Positions 5,715 through 5,727 of a stretch of 5,727 nt of DNA are shown one piece after another. Origin of the DNA: Clostridium sp. CAG:1013 (GTDB lineage Bacteria; Bacillota; Clostridia; Oscillospirales; Acutalibacteraceae); NCBI GenBank assembly GCA_000432995.1, contig HF972644.1:29890-35616 (forward strand), given 5' to 3'. The translations under genes and the position numbers were made by a program. Position 1 is the first letter of the stretch. Each line of letters starts with the position of its first letter. Under the pieces are notes generated by a model. It had not been told where the DNA came from. It searched no databases and saw only the letters and a list, made by a program, of their open reading frames with translations.

Positions 5715-5727
5715 AAATCAAGGTATT

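Noticed and set aside
5500..5721. 73-codon minus-strand frame over the right intergenic region
   Set aside because: Most of it lies over the end of the sensor-like gene and the inverted-repeat region, and no ribosome binding site or family resemblance was seen.

Overview
The window looks like a chromosomal segment of a moderately GC-rich, low-branching Firmicute, most likely a gut Clostridia member of the Oscillospiraceae type. This is an inference from the strong AGGAGG-like ribosome binding sites, consensus sigma-A promoters, the DUF4097 and AgrC-like kinase families, and protein flavour. No rRNA, tRNA, CRISPR array, insertion sequence or phage gene is visible.

Layout. Five genes lie on the minus strand, read from right to left. 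The first (3246-4226) is a membrane-anchored DUF4097 beta-repeat protein. After 71 bases comes an ADP-ribosylglycohydrolase of the DraG/ARH family (2298-3161). Its stop overlaps by 4 bases the start of an unrecognised 172-residue protein (1783-2301). Next, 17 bases on, is glycerol kinase GlpK (266-1765). After a further 26 bases comes the N-terminal part of a nitrilase-superfamily amidohydrolase (1-239, running off the left edge). On the plus strand, diverging from the DUF4097 gene, is a 402-residue polytopic membrane protein (4443-5651). It is built like an AgrC-type GHKL sensor kinase but has lost the key catalytic residues. The last 76 bases are non-coding and can fold into a nested inverted-repeat structure.

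Regulation. Two good sigma-A promoters stand back to back in the 216-base divergent region. One is TTGACA-17-TAAGAT for the leftward genes; the other is TTGTTT-17-TATAAT with an extended -10 for the kinase-like gene. No convincing terminator or new promoter was found between the leftward genes. All five could therefore share one transcript, although the 84 bases before the DraG gene hold a small hairpin.

How the genes may work together. The DUF4097 protein and the kinase-like protein suggest an envelope-sensing function. The DraG-like enzyme and the translationally coupled 172-residue protein look like a functional pair, possibly an ADP-ribosylation module. GlpK and the nitrilase homologue are metabolic. 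The two points most worth following are the DraG/unknown pair and the apparent pseudokinase.
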